Assembly: GCF_032854445.1 (NCBI RefSeq)
Contig: NC_088303.1
Location: 12,841,501 to 12,905,500 of the forward strand
Direction of reading: 5' to 3'
DNA: 64,000 bases
Source: Liolophura sinensis
Lineage: Eukaryota; Mollusca; Polyplacophora; Chitonida; Chitonidae
A program made the translations under genes and the position numbers. Below the pieces are notes generated by a model, which was given only the letters and a program-made list of their open reading frames with translations, was not told the origin of the DNA and ran no database searches. Shown in pieces: positions 10,501 to 21,970 of the stretch (position 1 is its first letter; each line of letters starts with the position of its first letter).

Positions 10501-13500
10501 TTGTGTTCGTCTTTGTTGCAGTCCAAAGCTGTACGAAGTTGGGAACGACTGTGTCTGAAAGTTTTGGAACAAGAGTATGTGCGCCTGGAAAATGAGATCA
10601 AAACAAAACAGAGTTTACACTTACGAAATCGTGAGTTGTACATGGAGGAAATACTGAGCAGCCATCAAGATGACATGTCACGAATTCCTTTTCATCGAAA
10701 CAACTCAATGCAGTCTGTAGGACACTGAAGACCAGTCCCTTCATGTACATCGGCCACATAATACTAAGGTAAGTTTGATTTGTGAGGCTGTGTATACGCA
10801 AACACATGCACCATGGAACATAAAAGTAACATTTAAATAAGATTTGCACCATTGTTAAATATATTCCCCAATGAAGAATATAATTCTGACTGTACGTCAG
10901 CTCTGTAGATGATATTTGATGGTAAAGCAAGCAGTTCAGTCACAATATGCTTCGATCTGAGAATCTTATGGCTCTTTTTTTTTAAAGAAAAGATAACACC
11001 AGACCAAAAGTATTTATGCATCGGTAAAGTGTCTCACGTAAAGTTTGCATAACCAAGATATTGCATATCTTGTAAGGTAAGAGTTACACACTGATAAAGT
11101 CCAAAACATTACCTGTTTCTGCTGACATCACATGAACATTGTTTTACCCTTCAGCCACTTGAACATGGAATACGAACCATGTGAAATTGTGTTTCTGGTT
11201 TCTCTAACATGGGTAATCCCATGGCTGTAAGAATTCTAAATTTAAAGTTGAATAAAAGAGTTTCCAAGTTTTGTCAACAAAATGGCTGTGGCATTTTTCA
11301 CCCCTCTTGTGGATTAACTGAGTTAATATTACTTGTTCTCTTTAAAAAAGGAAAAATAACCTCATCCTCAAACTGTGCTGACTTTCAGTCAATAATCTGA
11401 GGTTTCTGTAATGGTGATTTCCATTATTTGTTTTTCAATGAGTATTAAAGTGTTTCTCAAAGTCTGTCATGTTGATTTGAAACCTACAAGCTAGTCATGT
11501 GTGACCTTGCAGAGATCTTCAGTCAAGTCAGGGCCTGGAGGTAATATTGTAGTCTTCATTTAAGACCTACAACTTGGTCAGTGTTCCACATTTCAGGCAG
11601 TTGGTCCTGTGTGATTTGCGTGCACAATCAAACCAGTGATGTAAGGTATCAGCTTCCCATTGGCTAGCACACTACAGCACAGCAATCCTGAAAGACGCAC
11701 AGTTTTTGGTTGTTTTCTGTCTTTGAAGCCGTATACTTTGTTCACAAAAAGTGACCAAAACATTGGAGTTTTGTCCTATATAGGAACTATGATGAACTTT
11801 TCATTTCCAGTATAACCAATCTGAACTGATCTGAGAATTTTTCATTCATATATACTTAAAAGTCATTAACCCTTGGCATCCAAGCGACATTCTTTTTGTT
11901 CAACAAGGTTTACAATTTGCACCTACTAGTATTTGCTTTTACACAAATATTCAGAACAAAGTAGCAAAAAAAAAAAAAAATGAAACCTCAAAAACCATGT
12001 ACACCAGATGAAATGACAATGTAGACTGTTTTAAAATTTCCTATGACAGTTTCATTGATACATCTTCATTCTGTTAAATCTTTGACAGCTGAAAATTTTA
12101 GTTGAATATGGCAATCCATCTTATAATGAGTTTGACATTCACTTGCTGTGCTTGTGTATCATGCATTCACATTTGGTTTCAAGCATAAAACTTAGCATCT
12201 GTTTGATCTGGTCTTAGACAGACTGCTGTCATCTGAGTATATATTGATAAGGTATTTGTTGAAATAGGGTTCTCTGGGTTCAGAATGCTCCAAATTAACC
12301 TTTCATTTCTGAAATTCAATTTCTATCACAAAACTGTTCGAATATGAAGAGAAAATATAGGAAGAGTACTGAACAGAAGTACTTACGTACAACAAGTAGT
12401 TTCAGTATTTCCAAATTGTGAAACGCACAAGTTTATGCTTAAGAGGAAGCCAGCTGTTATTTTAAGAATATGCAGTGCATGTTAATATCACTGAGCTGCC
12501 TGCATGCACATTCTTAAGGTGTTTTATTCAATCAATATATAGACAGTTGCATCTTACACTTAAGTAAAGCCTCAGTCTTTCACCATGTTTGCACTATGGC
12601 TTTATGTTGGACTTTAATATGTGAAATTCGCCCTAATGTTTCAGTCCCTTGTATACTATATTTGAGGTGCATTATTACATCAATTATTTTCTGTCTTTAC
12701 GATATTTTGTATCCATTAATTCATGCACTTGGAGTATATAATGTCCATTATTTGTTGCATGTGTATTGGGGCATATTAGTTACTTGTTTACTCAGTGATA
12801 GGATACGCAAATATGTAGTGCCAATGAACCTCATATTCTATTTGCATATCCTATCACTGATTCACCATGTAACAAATTTATCCTGCAAAAACTCATCAGG
12901 TGAGTGCTGAAGACCGATGTATAGGCGAATTGCTTCAGCGATGTGACTGTGGTTGGACCGCAACAAATAAAGATAACCTACTCAGCAGGCACATTTGACG
13001 TCATCTGCAGGATTCGAGAATATATAAGTACCTCATGTGACTGTTGTTGTCCAATGAAAAGCAGAAATTTGCTGTGTTTGGGGTATACATACATCACACC
13101 TATTATTCCAATTTGACACATAATTATTTAATTTAATTCATTGATTCATGTTCATTATCATAATTAGCATAATTTGACACCTATTATTTGCTGTCTATGG
13201 AGATGTAGGTGTGTAGCCTGCATCAGTTATTTGCTGTCTTTCGGGTACACTGCATATTTTATTTACTCTCTTTTTGGGACTAGCTTCATTGAAGTTCTGA
13301 TAATTAGAATAGAGAACTGCTTTTTATTTTTCAGATCACATGCGTGTAAGTACTTCTAGGTTGTCCTGATTTGAACATTTTACACGCTATATGTAGCATT
13401 ATATAGTGAGTAATCTCAGTAGTTGTCTGCATGCAGGTTAACGTTTAAAGTGAAACTGTCAAACAGGCAATCGGAAAATACCTAACTTCTGTAAGCCGCA

Positions 13501-16500
13501 TTAAGTTTATATCTTTTTTATTTTAAAAGATTTTGAAAAAAATGGGTTGGTTTATTATTGTTTGATTTTCTTGTTTATATTATAGTCGAGTACAGCATGT
13601 CGGTCCAGCAGTGCCAACAGGTTGCGACAACGCCGCCAGCTGCCGAAGGGCCCTCGTGAGGTTGTCAAGCCTGCTGAGGTTCATGTTTCAGACTTTTTCA
13701 TGCAGAATGGACCGACAGATGGAAGTAGCGCTGCTTCTAATAATGTGAATAAAGTAAGTATCAGTTGGCTATGATCATTAAGTACAGACCGTATTGGTTA
13801 ACTGTACATGTAGTGTCTTTATTTAGGATTTTGAATTGAACTCCTATATAAGTAACAAACCAATTAATAAATTAACCAGTGAAATTAGAATGAAGGTTCT
13901 GTGTATCTGTAATTACAGGGAATCACAGGTCTATATCAGTTCAGCAAGGAAAAGCAAAGTCAGAGACCAGAATCTGGGCAATCAGCACTCAGCTATGATG
14001 ACCCCAACAGATATAATCAGGTAAAAATTAAATATAATATTGTGAAAAGTGAAAATTAAATACCATAAGTAGATGGAAGTGATATCCCACCTCTCACTTG
14101 TCTGTATCTGCTACGACTCTTTTGTAGGGGACTTGCTGGCTAGCTCTGACTATATATCAAGCCCATGACCAGTGAGGTCGCATGTTCAAATCCACCTCTC
14201 ACTGATTCGGCTGGGCTTTAATTTCAGAGGTTTGTCAGCTGTGACTGTTGGTTTACTCCCTCGTCATTTGTCTCCTCCACCCTTAAACTTGCCTGCCCTC
14301 ATATATAAATTAATCATTTCTTGAGCTTGGCATTAAACACCATTCAGTCAGATCATAAAATATCTTTTTATTTTGAAATGTTTTTGTTTAATTTTTTATT
14401 TCGAATTTAAAGATGAGTTTGTGTAAACTTATTGTATCCACAGCTTATCACATGTAACAGAGCAGTATTGTGGGCAAAAATTTGGTCAGCGCACCTTAAC
14501 AGCCTGGACAGAGAGAGACTATTTTCATATATTAAATTCAAACTATAATCAGAGACACCAGATGGTAGCTGTTGAGGACAGTGCTTCTGCTGTAAAGCAG
14601 GAGGTGTGTCAGGTAGCTGTTGAGGGACAGTGGTTGTGCTGTAAGTCAGGAGGTGTGTAAGGTAGCTGTTGAGAGACAGTGGTTGTGCTGTAAGTCAGGA
14701 GGTGTATCTGGTAGCTGTTGAGGGCAGTGCTTATGCTGTAAGTCAGGAGGTATGTAAGGTAGCTGTTGAGGGACATTGATAGTGCTGCAAGTCAGGAGGT
14801 GTGTCAGGCATCTCTTGAGAGACAGTGGTTGTGCTGTAAGTCAGGAGGTTTGTCATGTATATGCAGCTGTTCTGTATCCAGGCTTTAGCTCCCCTGCACA
14901 GATCGTGTAAATTGATTCACATTGGGGGATTCCTGGTGAAACCTTCTGCCTTCCAAGTCGAGTCAACAAAGAATATCATATACCAATGTTTCCGCTATAT
15001 GATAGTCTGAACTGATGAACATCATATAGAAGGTTTGTTCATGTTAAGTTCTTGTATTTAACACATTACAAAGAAAAGATTTCAAGCTGTGTTATGTAGT
15101 ATAGCCACAGATATATCTGTGTTTGTTTTCAGCCGAAGCTGTTTGACACTCGCCAGGTGGTCCAGCAAACAGCACAGAGAAAATCCCGGCCTTTGAGTGC
15201 AGCCATTCCCAGAGAGCGTGGCAGACTCAACATGCGGCCCAAAAGTGCAGGTAGTTCTATTCTCTACACAAACCTACCACCTGACCTACACAAACTACAA
15301 CCTGACCTTCACAAGCTACCACCTGACCTACACAAACTACAACCTGACCTTCACAAGCTACCACCTGACCTACACAGCTCACCAGCTGACCTACACACAC
15401 TACGTGAACTACACAGACTAATCTGTGACCTACACATACCACCACAGAGAGTGTGACAGATTCAGCATTTGGCCCAGAAGTGCAGGTAGTTCTATTCTCT
15501 ACACAAACCTACCACCTGACCTACACAAACTACCACCTAGCCTGCGCAAACTACCACCTGACCTACACAGAGAACCACCTGATCTACACAAACTACAACC
15601 TGACCTTTACAAGCTACCACCTGACCTACACAGCCCACCAGCTGACCTACACACAATACCTGAACTACACAGACTAATCTGTGACCTACACATACCACCA
15701 CAGAGAGTGTGGCAGGCTCAGCATGCGTCCCAGAAGTGCAGGTAGTTCTATTCTCTACACAAACCTACCACCTGACCTACACAAACTACCACCTAGCCTG
15801 CGCAAACTACCACCTGACCTACACAGAGAACCACCTGACCTACACAAACTACAACCTGACCTTCACAAGATACCACCTGACCTACACAGCTCACCAGCTG
15901 ACCTACACACAATACCTGAACTACACAGACTAATCTGTGACCTACACATACCATCACAGAGAGTGTGGCAGACTCAGCATGCGTCCCAGAAGTGCAGGTA
16001 GTTCTATTCTCTACACAAACCTACCACCTGACCTACACAAACTACCACCTAGCCTGCGCAAAGTACCACCTGACCTACACAGACAACCAGCTGACCAACA
16101 CACACTCCCTGAACTACACAGACTAACCTGTGACCTACACATACGACTACCTGACCTACACACACTCCCTGAACTACACAGACTAACCTGTGACCTACAC
16201 ATACGACTACCTAACCTACACACACTCCCTGGACTACACAGACTAACCTGTGACCTACACATACGACTACCTGACCTACACATGCGACTACCTGACCTAC
16301 ACAGGCTAACCTGATCTACACAAACTATCACTTGACCTACACAGACTAACCCCTGACCTACAAAAACTATCACCTCACCTACACAGACTATCACTTGACC
16401 TACACAGACTAACCCCTGACCTACACATACCATAACCTAACCTACACAGACTACGATTTGACCTAGACAGGCTACCTCCCGACCTACATAGGCTACCACC

Positions 16501-18841
16501 TTATCTACACATTCCACCACCTAACCTATACAGACTACCACTGGACCTACACAGACTGCCACCTGACCTAGACAGGCTACTACTTGACCTAAACAGGCTA
16601 TCTCCCGACCTACATAGGATACCACCTGACGTATACAAACTAACCCCTTACCTACACATACCACCACCTACCCTATACAAACTACCACTGGACCTGCGCA
16701 GACCACCATCTGACCTACACAGACTACCACTGGACCATGCAGACCACCACCTAACCTACACACTTGACCTAGACAGGGCTACCTCCCGACCCTCCTAGAC
16801 TACCATCTGACCTACCCAAACTAACCCCTTACCTACACATACCACCACCTGACCTACACATACCACCACCTGACCTACACAGACTACCACTGGACGTACA
16901 CAGGCTACCACATGACCTGCACAGACTGCCAGCTGACCTACACAGACTACCACTGGACCATGCAGACCACCACCTAACCTACACAGACTACCACTTAACC
17001 TAGACAGGCTACCTCCCGACCTACCTAGACTACCATCTGACCTACACAAACTAACCCCTTACCTACACATACCACCACCTAACCTACACAGGCTACCACT
17101 GGACGTACACAGGCTACCACATGACCTGCACAGGCTACCACATGACCTGCACAGACTACCAACTGACCTACACAGACTAACCTTTGACCTACACAGACTA
17201 ACTCCTGACCTACACAGACTAACTCCTGACCTATATATTCTAACCGCTGACCCACCAAGGCCTAGGTCACCAGCTGACCGACACAGATTAACCCCAACCT
17301 ACACAGACCAACCCCCGAGCTAGAGAGTCTACCACCTACCCAACACAGACTACCACTTGACATAGACAGACTGCCACTTGACCTAGATAGGCTACCACGT
17401 GACGTACACAGACTACCACTTTGCCTACACAGGCTACCAGCTGACCAGCACAGACCACCCTCTGACCTACACAAACTAACCCCGTACCTACACATACCAC
17501 CACCTGACCTACACAGACTACCACTGGACATACACAGGCTACCACATGACCTGCACAGATTAACCCCTGACCTACACAGACTAACCCCTGACCTACAAAG
17601 ACTAACCCCTGACGGACAGAGATTAACCCCGACCTACACAGACCAAACCCCGACCTACAGATCTACCACCTGACCTACACAGACTACCACTTGACCTAGA
17701 CAGACTGCCACTTGAGCTAGATAGGCTACCACATGACATATACAGACTACCGCTTGGCCTACACAGGCTACCACCTGGCCTACATAGACCACCCTCTGAC
17801 CTACATAGGCTAACCCCTGACCTACACAGGGTAACCCCTGACCTACACAGACTAACCACTGACCACCCAAGGCCACCATCTAACATACCAAGGCCACCAG
17901 CTCATCGACGCAAATTAACGCCTGACCTACACAGACTAACCTACGACCCACAAAGACTACCACCTGACCGCTGACCTACACACTAGACTGACCTTTAACT
18001 AAGAGCTTATAACAGCTTCTCAACTTTATGCCCAGTGCTTGGAAAGAGAGACTTCATGCACATCATTCAGTTGACCACATGGTGGATCATTTGGTGGGTT
18101 GCCTAGTGGGTCATTCCAGTAGGTCATTCAACAAGTCACTTGGCAGGTCAAATGGTGGGTCAACTGGTGGGTCACTGATTACATGGTTCTCCAGGTGATT
18201 GACCTTTGACTTACTATCTTAGGTCAAAGTTCATATTTGAATTTTCGGTTTATGTGAGCATATTGGTTTTCAAAATGTCTTGGCTTATGACTTACACAAT
18301 ACTGGTGACTAGTGTAATGTGCCCAAAGCAGAGCCAAGCGGGTCTTGCTAACGTAGCTTTGTGCTTCACTTTTTGTGATGTTTATTCTTTTTTTGGCATT
18401 TATTCAGGAATGCAACGTCCTGCGGAAGAAAAACAAGTAAATGCACAGGAAGCGACAAAGTTTTGGGTAAAAACAACAAGAATGCGCCCGCCAGTTCCCA
18501 GACTGAACCTGGAGGACACACAACCTCAGCCGACCTCAACCACAACGTTTACAATGCCCCGGGAGGACAAGGTCACCTACCTGCAAAACCCCACTGCAGG
18601 AAGCATACACTGCAGCCGTCAGAGCACAATGAGTGACACAGACAATAAAGACCGTTTCACAGAGGAGTATCAGAAACCATCTATAACAGTTAGGATTCGC
18701 TCGGCGGTCAAGCGACCAGAGTATATCAACACATTTGCAAGGGATGAGCAAAAAATGGCCGACATGGAGGAAGAGTTCAGAAAAACAACACTAAAACTGC
18801 AGAAAAAGTTAGGCATTGAGAACAGTGGACTTATCTATTGA
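7600..18841 (+). CDS. Unrecognised coiled-coil protein, 427 aa, eight coding exons
   Basis: Reconstructed from eight exons with consistent phases: 7667-7833 (5'UTR from an acceptor ending at 7599), 8191-8240, 10300-10349, 10522-10716, 13586-13753, 13919-14020, 15133-15250 and 18408-18841. The ATG at 7667 has an in-frame stop at 7655 upstream. The first ~56 residues form a likely coiled coil (DTLITVIKKLSSDLKKSQEE). A short motif RSWHGDKTATLHLANVIG follows, then a second charged helix (residues ~90-150, EQEYVRLENEIKTKQ). The middle is a basic, Ser/Arg-rich disordered part (RLRQRRQLPKG; RPLSAAIPRERGR). The last exon ends in a conserved-looking helix (YINTFARDEQKMADMEEEFRK) closing with KLGIENSGLIY. 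I do not recognise the family. Composition is reminiscent of centrosomal or ciliary coiled-coil proteins, but that is only an impression. Exon 4 has two possible donors, and the last intron is almost entirely a minisatellite. Confidence 0.75.
8241..10299. other. Intron 2 of coiled-coil gene, no internal gene
   Basis: About 2 kb of AT-rich sequence between coding exons 2 and 3. I see no exon-like segment, no SINE head and no tandem array in it. Confidence 0.5.
10717..13585. other. Intron 4 of coiled-coil gene, with a second strong donor at 10769
   Basis: Two donors compete. 'TCT|gtagga' after 10716 keeps the frame with exon 5, while 'AAG|gtaagt' after 10768 matches the consensus better but retains an in-frame TGA at 10726-10728. 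The rest of the intron holds a poly-A run at about 11970 and AT-rich sequence, with no recognised gene or element. Confidence 0.55.
14110..14350 (+). mobile_element. tRNA-derived SINE in intron 6 of coiled-coil gene
   Basis: 'ccagtgaggtcgcatgttcaaatccacctctcact' carries a B-box-like GTTCAAATCC. It is followed by 'tttgtcagctgtgactg', 'gtctcctccaccc' and a 3' end 'atttcttgagcttggcattaaacacc', typical of the 'cttgag...aaaacacc' SINE tail seen elsewhere in the window. Diverged copy. Confidence 0.6.
14571..14870. repeat. Minisatellite, ~50-bp unit, ~6 copies
   Basis: The unit reads roughly 'gtagctgttgagggacagtg' followed by 'gttgtgctgtaagtcaggaggtgtgtcag'. It lies within intron 6 of the coiled-coil gene. 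Each unit contains 'gctgtaagt', which looks like a splice donor, but the unit does not match the neighbouring exon. Confidence 0.85.
15205..16001 (+). repeat. Three extra copies of exon 7 3' end plus donor, ~256-bp higher-order repeat
   Basis: The last ~40 bases of exon 7 and its donor ('...aaaagtgcag|gtagttctattctc', exon end 15250) recur with exon-like ends at 15485, 15741 and 15997, that is at spacings of 235, 256 and 256. Each copy is preceded by 'cacag' and followed by a block of the 21-bp minisatellite. Translation of the copies keeps 'RPRSAG' at the end, close to exon 7's 'RPKSAG'. The duplicated unit is therefore an exon-intron junction plus repeat block. Confidence 0.9.
15251..17995. 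repeat. Large 21-bp minisatellite filling intron 7 of coiled-coil gene
   Basis: About 2.7 kb of degenerate 21-bp units of the type 'ccacctgacctacacaaacta'. Because 21 is a multiple of three, long open frames occur on both strands (for example repeats of Pro-Pro-Asp-Leu-His-Lys-Leu on the plus strand and Gly/Ser/Cys/Val-rich ones on the minus). They are by-products of the array. The frame of exon 7 itself continues open from 15250 to a TGA at 15454-15456. Confidence 0.93.
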
Positions 18842-19105
18842 TCCAAGCTGGATGAAAATCTGAATCGAGATGTCAACATGATACACTGTTTTAAACTCCT
18901 AGTCTTATAAATGGCATCAGTGACAGTGAAGAAGTAAAGGCCTTTGCATGCAATTTTAACTGTTTACACTTATAACTGTTTAACTTTCTATCCTCATGCC
19001 GGGACCTTTATCTTGATGAAAAGTTAAAATTTTACATAAATACCTTTACTTCATAATTATTAAGATGTCAGCTGACCTATTTTAATTCACACATTCATTT
19101 CATAA
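18842..19105. other. 3' UTR of coiled-coil gene
   Basis: AT-rich sequence after the TGA at 18839-18841. No gene. No clear AATAAA occurs before the following tandem array; the nearest is around 19755. Confidence 0.4.
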
Positions 19106-19740
19106 CAGCAGATGTGAACAATACAGTGTTGTCATGGTAGCCTCAGGTGATATTGGCCAGAAGCATGAGTTGAGTAGAGAGAAGTTGTTCATTGTGAAGT
19201 GTCAGGCCAGAACAATACAGTGTTGTCATGGTAGCCTTGTGATATTGTCCAGATGCACAAGTTGAGTAGGAAGAAGCTGTTCATTGTGAAGTGTCAGGCC
19301 AGAACAATGTAGTGTTGTCATGGTAACATCATGTGATACTGCCCAGAAGCAGGAATGGGGTAGAGAGAGACTGTTCATTGTGAAGTGTCAGACTGGAACA
19401 ATACAGTGTTGTCATGGTAACATCATGTGATATTGTCCAGAAGCATGAGTTGAGTAGAGAGAGACTGTTCATTGTGAAGTGTCAGGCCAGAACAATATAG
19501 TGTTGTCATGGTAACATCATGTGATACTGTCCAGAAGCAGGAATGGGGTAGAGAGACTGTTCATTGTAAAAAGCCAGGCCAGAACAATACAGTGTTGTCA
19601 TGGTAACATCATGTGATACCGTCCAGAAGCAGGAATGGGGTAGAGAGACTGTTCATTATAAAAAGCCAGGCCAGAACAATACAGTGTTGTCATGGTAACA
19701 TCATGTGATATTGTCCAGAAGCAGGAGTCATGTAGAAAGA
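19105..19740. repeat. Minisatellite, ~95-bp unit, ~7 copies
   Basis: The unit contains 'gaacaatacagtgttgtcatgg', 'taacatcatgtgatattgtccagaagcag' and 'gactgttcattgtgaagtgtcaggcca'. The later copies are more alike than the first two, suggesting recent expansion at the right side. It lies just downstream of the coiled-coil gene. Confidence 0.9.
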
Positions 19741-21336
19741 TACTGGAAATTGAAAATAAATTTTTCCATACATTGAAAACTCTGGAAAATCAAGTTTTTT
19801 TGCTTTTTGGTCATAGTGCCTTGATAAGCCTTGAAACTGAGAACTAACTTGGCACTCATACTGTCGGCTGATCTATATATTCTCTGATTTTTCAGCCTTT
19901 TGAACTGCCTCTGCGACCAATATTTTCAAACATTCTGAGAGAGCTATGAGGTGCAGAGAAATAATTTGCACTTTTATGAAGCTTGCAAAGTCTGGCTCAT
20001 GGATCACACAGCTGTCTCAGATTTAGTCTTAATAAATTTGTCGTATAGGTACAACAGAATCAACCTGATCTTAGACTGTGTATGTACATGTAGAATGCAG
20101 CATGTTTCCCAGCATGTTTAAACTGCTCCATGCACTGCTGTGTATATGACAAGTTCAGCTAATAGGATGTATAGCTGTAGAATATTTATTCCAAGTAGGT
20201 TTAAAATTTGGGTCTATAAAAAGCCTGAAAATTTGAAATTGCCTTCTTGTATGGATACTGATTATTGTTTAATGATGTCAGTTGATTGAAATACATGCAT
20301 TTATGATACCTGGTCCATTCTAGACACAATATAAGACATCTATTGTCTTCCAAAACTTGCTGACAAGAGCTGTTCTTTACAAATATAGGTTTGTAAAGAA
20401 CACTGGTCCATTTACATACAAGTTGTCAGTTTGTGATTTAGTATAGACAGTTGTACTCAAGTAATCATACTTTTATTGAATTAACTGCCTCATGTTTTGT
20501 ATTACACTACACAGTAGGTGAAGTACGGAAAGTCAGTCAGGGTGCTGGTTTTGTTCTTCACAGTCCCAGTTTACTCAGGTGTCTGTTTGTACTTTTTACA
20601 CAGTACTGTAAAATGCTAGATATTCCCTATTACACTGGAACTTTGATATAAGCTGAAACTTAGTGAAACATATGTGAACAACTTGGTTTAGACTTAAGCG
20701 AAACTGCAGGCCTCAAGTTAAGTTTATTTCATTGCAAAAGTCTATCGATTACTGGCAACTCACAAGGTTTCCAAACCAGTTTGTGCATGGTCACTCATGC
20801 ACTGTCCGTCTGTAAGCAGCATTGTTAAGTGGTGAAGTATTGACTTATCAAACATTATTTAGTGGTTTGAAATGTTTATTATGAACCAGTTGTTATCTGG
20901 ATGCACCCAGAATCTTATTTTTGTGGATAAAGAGGGGATGAGTAGGCCTGTGGATTTTCTTTTATGTATAAACTATTTCACACTGTAAATATACTGGTAT
21001 GTATTTATGTATGTTAACTGGCTGTTGCTTTTCTCATTTCTTATGTGTATACCTTCATATTAAAAACTGTGTGCATTGTTGTATGTTTAATATCAGTGAG
21101 TGTGAATAACAACCATATACATGCATATTGAGGTTTTATATCTAGAGCTGTAGTGTGTGTACGTCGTAATTTATACCATGGCAGTAAAATTGATTGGTGG
21201 AGGAATCAAGACAGAATCTGACTCAGTTGATCAAAGCATGTAGTCACTGTGACTGTCTGTCAGGCCATTGACCAATGAGATCAACTGCTGTCTTCCAGCT
21301 CTTGCTGTTTTGGCAGCAATGTTAAGTAGTTTATCT
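19741..21336. other. Intergenic, no recognised feature
   Basis: AT-rich sequence between the coiled-coil gene and the oxidase gene. It contains AATAAA-type hexamers near 19755 and 20030 that could end transcripts from the left. No protein similarity recognised. Confidence 0.4.
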
Positions 21337-21562
21337 GGCCCTGGGATCACAAAGCGATCTTAAACTTAAGTCAAAATTTCAATCATTACCTTTTGGGTAT
21401 GTTCCATTCTGTTCTTTTAGCTGAAATTTGTCAGACAATAAGTTACGGAAAATATTTGCTGTCAAGCAATATTTTTGTTACTTTGTTACACATCAAGTAA
21501 CAATTTGAAAGTGATTTAAGATTTTGGCTTAAGTCCAAGATCGCTTTGTGATCCCTAGGCCA
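21337..21562. mobile_element. MITE, ~225 bp with ~40-bp inverted ends
   Basis: The left end 'ggatcacaaagcgatctta' (from 21337) and right end 'aagatcgctttgtgatccctaggcc' (to 21562) are near-perfect inverted repeats extending about 40 bases. There is no coding capacity. A diverged relative without a clean right end is at 57075-57275. Confidence 0.8.
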
Positions 21563-21589
21563 GCAGTATCTAGTGAAGATAAGTGGTTT

Positions 21590-21970
21590 TTTCTAGTCAC
21601 AACAGTTTCCTCCAACCAAAAATCTCCCACCACATGAATGAAGATTACTTGAACACGGTGTTAAGCGTCAATCAATCAATCAATCAATCCGGTCCATACT
21701 GTCGCCCAGCTCTGACAAGTACTTGACAAAACTAGCTCCTGACATAAAACTGTAACCTTTGGAAAGGGTCATGGCTGAGTGCTTTAGATTAATTATGGTC
21801 TTTGGGTTTATAGGACACACAAGGTGGAGGTTCAATCCTCAGCCCTGGACAGTGAATTTGTGGATTTCTTTGGTGGTCCCAAAGAAAAAGCACCTGACAC
21901 TTTAGTGGCTGTTAGCACACTTGTCTCCCACCAATATGGTATGACTGTCACACAGGGGAGAGTTTGTTAG
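21590..21970. mobile_element. SINE tail followed by tRNA(Leu/Ser)-like SINE
   Basis: 21600-21690 has 'cagtttcctccaaccaaaaatctcccacca' and 'ttacttgaacacggtgttaag' followed by (tcaa)n, a SINE tail. 21768-21960 begins 'tcatggctgagtgctttag', an A-box-like start typical of Leu/Ser tRNAs, with a B-box-like 'ggaggttcaatcctc' 50-60 bases later. The internal promoter layout supports a separate SINE, not a functional tRNA, since no cloverleaf closes. Confidence 0.55.

Noticed and set aside
16011-16433. 140-codon open frame on the minus strand
   Set aside because: It consists only of the 21-bp minisatellite read in frame. Similar frames exist on both strands, so no coding evidence.
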